Part shown: positions 26,107-36,886 of the stretch, one piece after another | Position numbering within the stretch: the first letter of the stretch is position 1 | Layout of the letters: each line of letters opens with the position of its first letter | DNA from: DAIDKA01 sp035487155 | GTDB lineage: Bacteria; Pseudomonadota; Gammaproteobacteria; Steroidobacterales; Steroidobacteraceae | Assembly (NCBI GenBank): GCA_035487155.1 | Contig: DATHMK010000054.1 | Location: 62,001 to 126,000 of the forward strand | Length of the DNA stretch: 64,000 nucleotides | Direction: 5' to 3' | Program-made: the position numbers and the translations under genes | Notes under the pieces: model-generated | What the model was told of the DNA's origin: nothing | The model's input: only the letters and a program-made list of their open reading frames with translations | Databases searched by the model: none

Positions 26107-27420
26107 ATGTCATTCTCCGATCTCGGGCTTGCTCCCGAGTTGCTTCGCGCCGTTTCCGATAAGGCCTACACCGAACCCACACCGATCCAGGCACGCGCCA
26201 TTCCCGCCGTGCTGGAAGGTCGTGACGTTCTGGCGGGTGCCCAGACGGGCACCGGCAAAACCGCAGCCTTCGTGCTGCCCATCCTGCAGCGTCTGGCCGG
26301 CCTCGGCGGCGCCACCCCGATCGGCGGGGTCAATCCGGACCGTCGCGCACCGCGCTGTCTGGTGCTGACGCCCACCCGCGAACTTGCGGCCCAGATTGCC
26401 GAAAGCGCCGTGAGCTACGGCAAGTACGCGCCGGTGCGCGTGCAGGTGGTGTTCGGCGGCGTCAATATCAATCCGCAGATCAACGGACTGCGCAGCGGCT
26501 GCGATCTGCTGATCGCAACCCCGGGGCGCTTGCTGGATCTGTCGCAGCAAGGCGCGGTGAACCTGCGCAATGTGCAGGTGCTGGTCCTGGATGAGGCCGA
26601 TCGCATGCTCGATATGGGCTTCATCCGCGACATCCGCCGCATCTTCAAGCTGCTGCCCGAGCGTCGCCAGAACCTGCTGTTCTCGGCGACCTACAACGAC
26701 GACATGCGCCAGCTGGCCAGCGGCCTGCTGCGTGATCCGGTGGCGGTGGAAGTCGCCGCGCGCAACGCCACCGCCGATCGCGTGGACCAGTCGGTCTACA
26801 AGGTTCCCAAGGACCACAAGCGCCACCTGCTGGCGCACCTGATCAAGGATGGCAACTGGTTCCAGGTGCTGGTGTTCACGCGCACCAAGCATGGTGCCAA
26901 CCGTCTCACCCAGCAGCTGGAAGGGGCGGGCATCAAGGCCTCGGCCATCCATGGCAACAAGAGCCAGGGTGCGCGCACCCGGGCGTTGGCTGATTTCAAG
27001 GACAACCGCATCACCGCCCTGGTGGCGACCGAAGTCGCGGCGCGCGGCCTGGATATCAAGGAGCTGCCGCATGTCGTCAACTACGAGCTGCCCAACGTTC
27101 CGGAGGACTATGTCCATCGCATCGGCCGCACCGCGCGCGCCGGACTCACCGGCCAGGCCGTATCGCTGGTCTCGCCCGATGAGGCGCCGCTGCTGCGGGA
27201 TATCGAGCGGCTGCTGAAGCGTCCGCTGCAGGTGTCGGCGGTTCCTCAGTTCCCGATCAATCAGACCCCGACACCGGTCGCGGAGCGTCCCAGCCGTCCG
27301 CCGGCCCCGCGCCGCGGCAACGGTGGCGCGAGCCCTGGCAATGCCCAACGGCGTGGCCGACCGGGAGGCAGCCAGGCTTCCAGCCGTGACGGCGGCCTGC
27401 GCCGGCAGCGCATGCACTGA
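26107..27420 (+). CDS. rhlE: DEAD-box ATP-dependent RNA helicase, RhlE type
   Basis: 437 residues from ATG 26107, the start that gives the normal MSFSDLGL opening; a GTG far upstream is antisense to uup. Motifs in order: Q motif with PTPIQ, AQTGTGKT, PTRELA, TPGR, DEADRMLDMGF, SAT, and HRIGRTARAG. The C-terminus (about 385-437) is a basic Arg/Gly/Pro tail that should bind RNA non-specifically. Roles in the family: rRNA maturation, mRNA turnover and cold growth. It precedes the rimP leader with about 90 bases between its stop and that promoter. Confidence 0.93.
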   Translation: MSFSDLGLAPELLRAVSDKAYTEPTPIQARAIPAVLEGRDVLAGAQTGTGKTAAFVLPILQRLAGLGGATPIGGVNPDRRAPRCLVLTPTRELAAQIAESAVSYGKYAPVRVQVVFGGVNINPQINGLRSGCDLLIATPGRLLDLSQQGAVNLRNVQVLVLDEADRMLDMGFIRDIRRIFKLLPERRQNLLFSATYNDDMRQLASGLLRDPVAVEVAARNATADRVDQSVYKVPKDHKRHLLAHLIKDGNWFQVLVFTRTKHGANRLTQQLEGAGIKASAIHGNKSQGARTRALADFKDNRITALVATEVAARGLDIKELPHVVNYELPNVPEDYVHRIGRTARAGLTGQAVSLVSPDEAPLLRDIERLLKRPLQVSAVPQFPINQTPTPVAERPSRPPAPRRGNGGASPGNAQRRGRPGGSQASSRDGGLRRQRMH

Positions 27421-27430
27421 GCAACGGGCG

Positions 27431-27450
27431 GACAAAAAATTAATTTTGTC
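27431..27450 (+). terminator. AT-rich hairpin after rhlE, possible weak terminator
   Basis: GACAAAA and TTTTGTC (7-bp arms, 6-base AT loop) form a hairpin 11 bases after the rhlE stop. The stem is weak and no separate U-run follows, so termination here is uncertain. Confidence 0.3.
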
Positions 27451-27509
27451 AAGCAGTTATGGCCCTTCCTGCCAGCATTGCATGAAAATACGCGCACACC
27501 GGAGATAGG

Positions 27510-27538
27510 TTTACGCCTTGCCCGGTGTGCCGTAGAAT
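27510..27538 (+). promoter_or_regulatory. Sigma70-type promoter of the rimP leader
   Basis: TTTACG (27510-27515), a 17-base spacer and TAGAAT (27533-27538) make a good sigma70 promoter; start expected near 27545. The inverted repeat with arms at 27494-27502 and 27522-27530 brackets the -35 and could be an operator. Confidence 0.6.
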
Positions 27539-27544
27539 GCGCGT

Positions 27545-27643
27545 CCTCGGTGGGTCCGGACGGAATTTGTCCGTGCCTGCAAGTGCGGCTGAAGCAGCCG
27601 CATTAGCTTGATGGTAAAGCCCCCCGAGGGGCTTTTCGTTTTT
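27545..27643 (+). ncRNA. Structured rimP-operon leader / small RNA ending in a terminator
   Basis: From the predicted start to the first terminator, about 100 bases can fold into three hairpins: CGGAC/GTCCG around 27557-27573, a perfect 8-bp TGCGGCTG/CAGCCGCA around 27584-27602, and the terminator stem at 27616-27635. No start codon with a ribosome site is evident in it. By position it could be the attenuator leader described upstream of rimP in other gammaproteobacteria, or an independent small RNA; sequence alone does not decide. Confidence 0.5.
27616..27643 (+). terminator. First rho-independent terminator in the rimP leader
   Basis: An 8-bp stem AAAGCCCC/GGGGCTTT with loop CCGA (27616-27635) is followed by a U-rich run to 27643. 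It would end transcripts started at the upstream promoter unless read through. Confidence 0.85.
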
Positions 27644-27707
27644 CTGGGGTCCCCCATTGTAAGGGAGACCGCCACGGACGCAGGCGCGGGGCGCCGCGTG
27701 TGGGAAG

Positions 27708-27734
27708 TGGGCCGTAGGGCCCATTTTTATTTTT
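27708..27734 (+). terminator. Second rho-independent terminator, just before rimP
   Basis: TGGGCC/GGCCCA, loop GTAG (27708-27723), followed by TTTTTATTTTT to 27734. It lies only 36 bases before the rimP ATG, so transcription of rimP-nusA-infB from upstream must pass it. Confidence 0.8.
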
Positions 27735-27769
27735 GACGGTAATTCGCTGGCATTGAGGAGGGGTGGCAC

Positions 27770-28216
27770 ATGGCGGCTCTGCGTGAGCGCCTCATCTCCT
27801 TGATCGAGCCCCTGCTGGTGCAGCTGGGCTACGAGCTTGTGGAGCTGGAGTTTGTGCCCGGGCGCGGGGGTTGCCTGCGGATCTTCATCGATCGGCCCGA
27901 GGGCATTGGCGTCAGTGACTGCGAGCGGGTCAGCCGCGAGGTCTCCGCGTTGCTGGACGTCGAGGATCCGATCCCAACGGCCTATTCGCTGGAGGTGTCC
28001 TCGCCGGGGGATGACCGGGTGCTGCGAACCCACGCGCACTTCGAGCGCTTCAAGGGCTCACGGGTTCTGGTTGAGCTGGTGGCGCCGCGCGCTGGACGGC
28101 GGCGCTTCACGGGAGTGATGCAGGAGGTCTCCGCGACCGGTGTGGCCCTGGAGGTCGACCGGCAGCGCGTGGATGTGCCGTTTGGCGAGATTGCGAAGGC
28201 GCGACTGGCCCCTTGA
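27770..28216 (+). CDS. rimP: Ribosome maturation factor RimP
   Basis: 148 residues, full length. The N-terminal alpha/beta domain is recognisable (GYELVELEFVPGRGGCLRIFIDRPEGI, with VSDCERVSREVSALLD and the invariant LEVSSPGDDRVL), followed by a small C-terminal beta-barrel. It assists late 30S subunit assembly. ATG at 27770 follows a GAGGAGGGG ribosome site. It is the first gene of the rimP-nusA-infB-rbfA-truB operon, downstream of two terminator hairpins, so its transcription is probably attenuated. Confidence 0.95.
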   Translation: MAALRERLISLIEPLLVQLGYELVELEFVPGRGGCLRIFIDRPEGIGVSDCERVSREVSALLDVEDPIPTAYSLEVSSPGDDRVLRTHAHFERFKGSRVLVELVAPRAGRRRFTGVMQEVSATGVALEVDRQRVDVPFGEIAKARLAP

Positions 28217-28260
28217 GCGAGGGCGTACGGCGTGCGGAAGGTTTGTGAGGAGCTATTGAG

Positions 28261-29757
28261 ATGAACAAGGAAATCCTGATGGTGGTCGACGCCGTTTCCA
28301 ACGAGAAGGGCGTGGACAAAGAAGTCATCTTCGATGCGCTCGAGGCGGCGCTGGCTTCCGCGACCCGCAAGAAACATGGCGAAGAGTGGGATGTGCGCGT
28401 GGCGATCGACCGCAAGAGCGGCGACTACGAGACTTTCAGGCGCTGGAAGGTGTTTGCCGATGAGTCCACCGAGCTTGAGGTGCCGGAGCGGGAGCTGCGC
28501 ATGGATGATGCGCGGGACCTGAATCCGGCCATCGAACCGGGTGGCTTCGTCGAAGAACCGATGGAGTCGGTGGGCTTCGGCCGCATCGCCGCCCAGCAGG
28601 CCAAGCAGGTGATCGTGCAGAAGGTACGCGAGGCCGAGCGCGCCCAGGTGGTGGACGCCTACCGGGATCGGGTGGGCACCATGGTCAGCGGCCTGGTCAA
28701 GCGCGTGGATCGCAACGGTCTGTATATCGACCTGGGCAGCAATGCCGAGGGCTTCGTGCCGCGCACCGACATGATTCCGCGCGAGCAGGCCAAGCCCCAG
28801 GACCGCGTCAAGGCCTTCCTCAAGGAAGTGCGCTCCGAGCCGCGCGGTCCGCAGCTGTTCCTGACGCGCACCGCGCCGGAGTTCCTGATCGAGCTGTTCA
28901 AGCTGGAGGTGCCCGAGGTCGGCCAGGGGCTGATCGAGATCCTGGGCGCGGCCCGTGATCCGGGTGTGCGCGCCAAGATCGCCGTGCGCAGCAATGATCC
29001 GCGCATCGATCCGGTGGGCGCCTGCGTCGGCATGCGCGGTTCACGCGTGCAGGCGGTGTCCAATGAAGTCTCGGGCGAGCGCGTCGACATCATCCCATTT
29101 GATGAGAATCCGGCGCAGTTCGTCATCAACGCCATGTCACCGGCCGAGGTCATGTCCATCGTCGTGGACGAGGAGGCCCACAGCATCGACATCGCGGTGG
29201 CCGAGGACAAGCTCTCGCAGGCCATCGGCCGCGGCGGCCAGAACATCCGGCTCGCCAGCCAGCTCACCGGCTGGGAGCTGAATGTCATGACCGAATCGGA
29301 TGCCGAGGCCAAGAGCGACACCGAATCCCGCGATCTGGTGCAGACCTTCATGAAGCAGCTGGATGTGGGCGAGGATGTCGCCACCATCCTGGTCCAGGAG
29401 GGGTTCTCCACCGTCGAGGAAGTGGCGTACGTGCCCCAGGCGGAACTGATGGCGATTGCCGAATTCGATGAAACCATCGTCAAGGAGCTGCGCAACCGCG
29501 CCCGCGATGTGCTGCTCACGCAGGCCATCGCCAGCGAAGAGACCCTGGATCAGGCCATGCCCGCCGATGATCTGCTGACCATGAGCGGCATGAGTCCGGA
29601 TCTGGCCCTGGCCCTGGCGCGCCGTGGCGTGCGCACCCGCGAGGATCTCGCCGAGCAGTCGGTTGACGACCTGTCCGACATTGATGGGCTGGCGGCCGAA
29701 GAGGCCGGCAAGCTCATCATGACCGCACGTGAGCCGTGGTTCGCCGCGGGTCACTAG
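28261..29757 (+). CDS. nusA: Transcription termination/antitermination factor NusA
   Basis: 498 residues, matching the long gammaproteobacterial form. The N-terminal RNA-polymerase-binding domain starts MNKEILMVVDAVSNEKG. An S1 domain follows (about 135-200), then two KH domains (with VGACVGMRGSRVQ and AIGRGGQNIRLASQLTGW), then two C-terminal acidic repeats (about 360-490). It modulates pausing and termination; in other bacteria it autoregulates its own operon, which fits the two upstream terminators. GAGGAGCT ribosome site before ATG. Confidence 0.97.
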   Translation: MNKEILMVVDAVSNEKGVDKEVIFDALEAALASATRKKHGEEWDVRVAIDRKSGDYETFRRWKVFADESTELEVPERELRMDDARDLNPAIEPGGFVEEPMESVGFGRIAAQQAKQVIVQKVREAERAQVVDAYRDRVGTMVSGLVKRVDRNGLYIDLGSNAEGFVPRTDMIPREQAKPQDRVKAFLKEVRSEPRGPQLFLTRTAPEFLIELFKLEVPEVGQGLIEILGAARDPGVRAKIAVRSNDPRIDPVGACVGMRGSRVQAVSNEVSGERVDIIPFDENPAQFVINAMSPAEVMSIVVDEEAHSIDIAVAEDKLSQAIGRGGQNIRLASQLTGWELNVMTESDAEAKSDTESRDLVQTFMKQLDVGEDVATILVQEGFSTVEEVAYVPQAELMAIAEFDETIVKELRNRARDVLLTQAIASEETLDQAMPADDLLTMSGMSPDLALALARRGVRTREDLAEQSVDDLSDIDGLAAEEAGKLIMTAREPWFAAGH

Positions 29758-29773
29758 ACCAAGGAATTCACTG

Positions 29774-32350
<2,577 letters not shown>

Positions 32351-32351
32351 G

Positions 32352-32741
32352 ATGTCCGGCAGGCATCAACCCGGCAGCGGCCGGCACAGCCGCATCGAGG
32401 CGCAGATGCAGCGGGTGCTGGCCGACCTCATCAGCCGCGAGGTCAAGGATCCACGCGTCGGCAATGTGACCATCACCGCGGTGGAGGTGGCGCAGGATCT
32501 GGCGACGGCGCGCATTTTCTTCGTGCCCTTCGCCGGCGCGCATGACCCGCAGCAGGTCGCCGAGGGTCTGGCCCACGCCGGCGGCTTCCTGCGCGGCGCG
32601 GTCGGGCGCCAGCTCGGGCTGCGGCATGCGCCGCGCCTGGCCTTCGTGTTCGATGACACGCTGGACAAGGCGGTGCACCTGACCCGGCTGATCGACAGCG
32701 CCGTCGCCGCCGATACCGCGCCCAAGCCCGAGGAGACGTGA
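32352..32741 (+). CDS. rbfA: 30S ribosome-binding factor RbfA
   Basis: 129 residues from ATG 32352; a TTG three codons earlier overlapping the infB stop is also possible. The KH-like fold shows RIEAQMQRVLADLISREVKDPRVGNVTI, then a beta strand with ATARIFFVPF and RHAPRLAFVFDDTLDKA, as expected. It is a cold-shock and 16S rRNA maturation factor. It sits 1 base after infB and overlaps truB by 4 bases. Confidence 0.94.
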   Translation: MSGRHQPGSGRHSRIEAQMQRVLADLISREVKDPRVGNVTITAVEVAQDLATARIFFVPFAGAHDPQQVAEGLAHAGGFLRGAVGRQLGLRHAPRLAFVFDDTLDKAVHLTRLIDSAVAADTAPKPEET

Positions 32742-33628
32742 ACGGCATCCTGCTGCTGGACAAGCCGCGCGGGCTTTCCTCCAACGCAGCCCTGCAGCGG
32801 GTGCGGCGCCTGCTGGGCGCCGCCAAGGCCGGCCACGTCGGCAGCCTTGATCCCCTGGCCACCGGCATGCTGCCGATCTGCCTCGGGGAGGCCACCAAGG
32901 TGGCCGGTGACATCACCGCGGCGCGCAAGGGCTACCGGTTCACGCTGGCCCTGGGGTCGCGGACCGCCACCGGTGACCTTGAAGGCGAGGTGGTGGAGCA
33001 GGCCGCGGTGCCCACGCTGACCACGGCCCAGGTGCAGCTCGCCCTGGAGGCCTTCCGCGGCAGCCAGTTGCAGGTGCCACCCATGTACTCGGCGCTCAAG
33101 CGCGACGGTCAGCCGCTGTACAAGCTGGCGCGCGCCGGGGTCACGGTCGAGCGCGCGGCCCGCAGCATCCAGATCAGCGAGCTGTCGCTGCTGCAGCTGG
33201 CCGACGGGCAGCTGGAACTGATGGCGCTGTGCTCCAAAGGGACCTACATCAGGGTCCTGGCCGAGGACATTGCCCGAGCCTTACACAGCTGCGGTCATGT
33301 CACGGCGCTGCGGCGGATATATGTCGAGCCCTTCGAGCATGAGCCGATGCTGACCCTGGCCGAAGTGGAAGCGGCGTGTCAGGCCGGCTCAAGGCCGGTC
33401 CTGATCGCACCGGATGCGGCCCTGCCCGCCATGCCCTGCGTGCACCTGCCGGCGGAGCTCGCCGCACGGCTGGCGCACGGCCAGGCTGTCCTGGCGGGGG
33501 GTACGCCGGCCGGAAAAGTACGCCTGTACGACGCCGAGGGACGCTTCATGGGGCTGGGGGAAGCCGACGCCGGGGGCCAGGTGCGACCGCGCCGGCTTTT
33601 CGCCACCACCGCGAGCGCTTTTCCTTGA
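32738..33628 (+). CDS. truB: tRNA pseudouridine(55) synthase TruB
   Basis: 296 residues starting with GTG at 32738 (GTGA overlap with the rbfA stop), with AGGAG just before it. Catalytic aspartate lies in GHVGSLDPLATGMLP, and other family blocks (YRFTLALGSRTATGDLEG, PPMYSALKRDGQPLYKLAR, CSKGTYIRVLAEDIARAL) are intact. A C-terminal PUA-like domain completes it. It makes pseudouridine 55 in the T-loop of tRNAs. The rpsO promoter overlaps its 3' end. Confidence 0.95.
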   Translation: MNGILLLDKPRGLSSNAALQRVRRLLGAAKAGHVGSLDPLATGMLPICLGEATKVAGDITAARKGYRFTLALGSRTATGDLEGEVVEQAAVPTLTTAQVQLALEAFRGSQLQVPPMYSALKRDGQPLYKLARAGVTVERAARSIQISELSLLQLADGQLELMALCSKGTYIRVLAEDIARALHSCGHVTALRRIYVEPFEHEPMLTLAEVEAACQAGSRPVLIAPDAALPAMPCVHLPAELAARLAHGQAVLAGGTPAGKVRLYDAEGRFMGLGEADAGGQVRPRRLFATTASAFP

Positions 33629-33653
33629 GACCTCAAGGGTGTACGGGTAGAAT
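33625..33653 (+). promoter_or_regulatory. Sigma70 promoter for rpsO-pnp
   Basis: TTGAGA (33625-33630), 17-base spacer, TAGAAT (33648-33653). The -35 box overlaps the truB stop codon; start expected near 33660, leaving a leader of about 47 bases before rpsO. Confidence 0.75.
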
Positions 33654-33706
33654 GCCGCGCTTCAAAAACAGACCCAATCAACTAGTTCTTAGGAAAATTC
33701 GCGCAC

Positions 33707-33976
33707 ATGACCTTAACAGCCGAACAGAAGGGCGGAATCGTCGCGCAGTTCCGTCGTGATGCCAAAGACACCGGTTCCCCCGAAGTCCAGATTGCATTGC
33801 TCTCCGGGCGCATCAACGGACTGGGTGAGCACTTCACTGCTCACAAGAGTGACCACTCATCGCGTCGCGGGCTCGTCAAGCTCGTCAATCAGCGCCGCAA
33901 GCTGCTCGATTATCTCAAGTCGACCCAGCCGCAGAAGTATCAGGAGCTCGTCGAGCGCCTGGGACTGCGTCGCTGA
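33707..33976 (+). CDS. rpsO: Ribosomal protein S15
   Basis: 89 residues, the exact family length. The conserved DTGSPEVQIALLSGRI, HFTAHKSDHSSRRGL and RKLLDYLK segments are present. S15 binds the central domain of 16S rRNA early in 30S assembly and often represses its own mRNA. The order rpsO-pnp is the classical one. Confidence 0.98.
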   Translation: MTLTAEQKGGIVAQFRRDAKDTGSPEVQIALLSGRINGLGEHFTAHKSDHSSRRGLVKLVNQRRKLLDYLKSTQPQKYQELVERLGLRR

Positions 33977-34008
33977 ACATCCAGGCGTTGCCGGTGGTAA
34001 CGCCCAAC

Positions 34009-34032
34009 ATTGCGGCCGTTCCCGGCCGCAAT
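34009..34032 (+). promoter_or_regulatory. Hairpin between rpsO and pnp (RNase III-type processing stem or partial terminator)
   Basis: ATTGCGGCCG/CGGCCGCAAT is a perfect 10-bp stem with a TTCC loop, 32 bases after rpsO and 22 before pnp. Only a short TTTC follows. In other gammaproteobacteria this interval carries a terminator and an RNase III site used in pnp autocontrol; a similar role here is inferred. Confidence 0.6.
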
Positions 34033-34054
34033 TTCATTACATGAGGATAAAAGC

Positions 34055-36142
34055 GTGAGTGCTTTTGCAAAGTCTTTTGCTTACGGCAGCCAGACCGTAA
34101 CGATCGAGACCGGCGAACTTGCCCGTCAGGCCGATGCATCGGTCAAGGTATCCATGGGGGACACGGTGGTCCTGGTCACCTGCGTTGCCAAACAGCAGCC
34201 GGTGCCGGGCCGGGATTTCTTCCCCCTCACCGTCAACTACATCGAGAAGACCTACGCCGCGGGCAAGATCCCCGGCGGCTTCTTCAAGCGCGAGGGGCGC
34301 CCTTCGGAGAAGGAGACCCTGACCTCGCGCCTGATCGACCGGCCGCTGCGGCCGCTGTTCCCCGACGGCTTCTACAACGACGTGCAGGTCGTTGCGACCG
34401 TGCTGTCGCTGGACCCGACCATAGATCCGGATATTCCATCGCTCATCGGTGCCTCGGCGGCGGTGACGCTGTCGGGCATTCCCTTCAGCGGTCCGATCGG
34501 CGCCGCCCGCGTCGGTTACAAGGATGGCCAGTATCTGCTGAATCCGACCGGCACCGAAATGACCGGCTCGCAGCTGGACCTGGTGGTGGCCGGCACCGAG
34601 CAGGCCGTGCTGATGGTTGAATCCGAAGCCCAGGGCCTGTCCGAAGAGGTCATGCTGGGCGCGGTGGTCTTCGGCCACAAGGCCATGCAGGTGGCCATCA
34701 GCGCCATCCGCGAACTTGCCGCCCAGGCGGCCAAACCGCGCTGGACCTGGACTGCGCCTGCCGTCAGCCCCGAGCTGACCGCCGCGCTGGCGACCCAGGC
34801 CGAGACGGCCCTGACCAAGGCCTATGCGATCACCGAGAAACTGCAGCGTCGCGACCGCGTGGCCGAGGTCAAGGCCGCGGCGATTGCCGCGCTCAGCGGT
34901 GGCGAGAGCCCGAAGTTCACCGCCGATGAAGTGGACGATCAGTTCTTCAAACTCGAAAGCAACATCGTGCGCCAGCGCATCCTCAGAGGTGAGCCGCGCA
35001 TCGATGGCCGCGATGCCAGCACCGTGCGTCCGATCACCGTCAAGGCCGCCGTGCTGCCCCGTACCCATGGTTCGGCGCTGTTCACCCGCGGGGAGACGCA
35101 GGCGCTGGTGGCCGTGACGCTGGGGACCGGCCGGGATGCGCAGATCATCGATGCGCTGAGCGGGGAACGCCGCGAGCCGTTCATGATGCACTACAACTTC
35201 CCGCCGTTTTCCGTGGGCGAGACCGGCATGATGGGGTCACCCAAGCGCCGCGAGATCGGCCACGGCAACCTGGCACGTCGCGGTGTCGCCGCCGTGATGC
35301 CGGACATGGCGACCTTCCCCTACGTGATTCGAGTGGTCTCGGAGATTCTCGAGTCCAATGGTTCAAGTTCCATGGCGAGCGTGTGCGGCAGCAGTCTGGC
35401 GCTGATGGACGCCGGTGTGCCGCTGAAGGCCCCGGTCGCAGGGGTGGCCATGGGCCTGGTGCTGGATGGCAGCCGCTTCAAGGTGCTCACCGACATTCTC
35501 GGCGACGAGGATCACCTGGGCGACATGGATTTCAAGGTGGCCGGAACCAAGGACGGAGTCACCGCGCTGCAGATGGACATCAAGGTCGAAGGCGTGACGC
35601 CGGAGATCATGAAGGTCGCACTGGATCAGGCGCGTGCCGGACGCCTGTTCATCCTGGGTGAGATGAACAAGGTGCTGAGCGAGCCGCGCGCCAAGATGTC
35701 CGAGTGGGCACCCTCGATCATCACCCTGAAGATCGACCCGGAGAAGATTCGCGATGTCATCGGCAAGGGTGGTGCGGTCATCCGTCAGATCACCGAGGAG
35801 ACCGGCACGACCATCGACATCGAGAACGATGGCACGGTGAAGATCGCCTCGGTGAACGGGACCGCGGGCAAGGAAGCCCAGCGTCGCATCGAGCTGATCA
35901 CCGCCGATGTGGAAGTGGGCCGCATCTACGAGGGGCGCGTGGCGCGCCTGATGGACTTCGGCGCCTTCGTCACCATCCTGCCGGGCCGTGATGGCCTGGT
36001 GCACATCTCGCAGATCTCCGATGAACGGGTGGAGCGCGTGAGCGACAAGCTCAAGGAAGGCGATGTGGTGCGGGTCAAGGTGCTCGAGGTCGACCGTCAG
36101 GGCCGAGTGCGCCTGTCCATGCGCAGCGTGGACGCCGCCTGA
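34055..36142 (+). CDS. pnp: Polyribonucleotide nucleotidyltransferase (PNPase)
   Basis: 695 residues from GTG 34055 with GAGGA upstream (a longer in-frame ATG at 34010 lies inside the intergenic hairpin). Two RNase PH-like domains are separated by a helical linker. The second carries the FSVGETG and GSSSMASVCGSSLALMDAGV active-site segments. The C-terminal KH domain (IGKGGAVIRQITEETGT) and S1 domain (VGRIYEGRVARLMDFGAFV) bind RNA. It degrades RNA phosphorolytically from the 3' end and is a degradosome component. Confidence 0.97.
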   Translation: MSAFAKSFAYGSQTVTIETGELARQADASVKVSMGDTVVLVTCVAKQQPVPGRDFFPLTVNYIEKTYAAGKIPGGFFKREGRPSEKETLTSRLIDRPLRPLFPDGFYNDVQVVATVLSLDPTIDPDIPSLIGASAAVTLSGIPFSGPIGAARVGYKDGQYLLNPTGTEMTGSQLDLVVAGTEQAVLMVESEAQGLSEEVMLGAVVFGHKAMQVAISAIRELAAQAAKPRWTWTAPAVSPELTAALATQAETALTKAYAITEKLQRRDRVAEVKAAAIAALSGGESPKFTADEVDDQFFKLESNIVRQRILRGEPRIDGRDASTVRPITVKAAVLPRTHGSALFTRGETQALVAVTLGTGRDAQIIDALSGERREPFMMHYNFPPFSVGETGMMGSPKRREIGHGNLARRGVAAVMPDMATFPYVIRVVSEILESNGSSSMASVCGSSLALMDAGVPLKAPVAGVAMGLVLDGSRFKVLTDILGDEDHLGDMDFKVAGTKDGVTALQMDIKVEGVTPEIMKVALDQARAGRLFILGEMNKVLSEPRAKMSEWAPSIITLKIDPEKIRDVIGKGGAVIRQITEETGTTIDIENDGTVKIASVNGTAGKEAQRRIELITADVEVGRIYEGRVARLMDFGAFVTILPGRDGLVHISQISDERVERVSDKLKEGDVVRVKVLEVDRQGRVRLSMRSVDAA

Positions 36143-36173
36143 GCACCTGAGCCCAAGCAGGCTGACCAATGAA

Positions 36174-36205
36174 AAAGGGCGCGCCACTTTCGTGGCGCGC
36201 CCTTT
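36174..36205 (+). terminator. Strong bidirectional terminator between pnp and phaR
   Basis: A 14-bp perfect stem (36174-36187 with 36192-36205, loop TTTC) has TTT-GTC-TTT on its right and an A-run on its left. It can therefore end pnp transcripts on the plus strand and phaR transcripts on the minus strand. Confidence 0.88.
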
Positions 36206-36223
36206 GTCTTTACCCGCTCGAGA

Positions 36224-36730
36224 TTATTTGGCGGCGGCCGCGACGGCCACTTCCTCCTCCGGCCCGCGCACGCGGGCGGCGCTGCCGATCAGCGTGCGGA
36301 AAATCTCATCCTGAACCGTACGCCAGCGCTGGAAATTGCGCTGGGTCACCGCTGCGACGGCGCCGTCGGTGTCACCGGCCGTGAAACTCTGCGCCTTGTC
36401 GCGCACCTCGCGTTGCTGGGCGGCAAACAGTTTCAGGCTTTGTTCCAGGTATGACCCGACCACACCCTGCATGATTCCTCCGCCATAGGAGCGGATGATG
36501 TGTTGAAGAAAGTCACGACTCATCAGCGGCTCGCCGGCATGTTCCTGCTCGGCGATCACCTGCAGCAGAATGCTGCGTGTGATGTCTTCCTGACTCTTCT
36601 TGTCAACGACCATGAATTCAATGCGTTCAACGACCAGCTTCCGTACATCGGCCAGCGTGATGTAACGGCTCTCGACCGTGTCATACAGCCGGCGATTCGG
36701 ATATTTCTTGATGACCCTCGGTTCGCTCAT
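36224..36730 (-). CDS. phaR: Polyhydroxyalkanoate synthesis repressor PhaR
   Basis: 168 residues. The N-terminal PHB/PHA accumulation DNA-binding domain is clear (RVIKKYPNRRLYDTVESRYI, then LADVRKLV and FMVVDKKSQEDITR), followed by the second conserved block (LLQVIAEQEHAG through QGVVGSYLEQSL). It senses polyhydroxyalkanoate granules and represses phasin and biosynthesis genes. No PHA synthase or phasin gene is in the window, so targets are elsewhere. ATG at 36730; its transcript ends at the terminator shared with pnp. Confidence 0.93.
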   Translation of the reverse strand: MSEPRVIKKYPNRRLYDTVESRYITLADVRKLVVERIEFMVVDKKSQEDITRSILLQVIAEQEHAGEPLMSRDFLQHIIRSYGGGIMQGVVGSYLEQSLKLFAAQQREVRDKAQSFTAGDTDGAVAAVTQRNFQRWRTVQDEIFRTLIGSAARVRGPEEEVAVAAAAK

Positions 36731-36886
36731 TGCAAGCCCCCGTAATTAGTATGCGTACTCCACCCGCCTTTTCAGGGCAGGCGGGCCGATGTTATCTCCC
36801 GTCCCTCAGCGACTACCTTAGTACAACCGTAGAGCGGAGGGCAATTGGCAATTGATTTGACAAGTGTTAGAACCGTAGCAGTACGG

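Larger units (their letters stand above)
27421..27769 (+). other. Non-coding leader region of the rimP operon
   Basis: This 349-base gap has no supported gene. In order it holds an AT-rich hairpin, a 9-bp inverted repeat (GCACACCGG 27494-27502, CCGGTGTGC 27522-27530) around a sigma70-like promoter, a roughly 100-base transcript ending in a terminator, a second terminator at 27708-27734, and the rimP ribosome site GAGGAGGGG near 27755-27763. The tRNA and secG genes found here in many gammaproteobacteria are absent. Confidence 0.75.

Noticed and set aside
25889..26194. Upstream extension of uup by 102 codons and of rhlE by 95 codons
   Set aside because: The extensions oppose each other, have no similarity to either family, and good internal ATG starts exist.
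27421..27769. tRNA gene before rimP, expected by synteny
   Set aside because: No cloverleaf or T-loop consensus (GGTTCRA) is found; the structures present are terminators and short hairpins.
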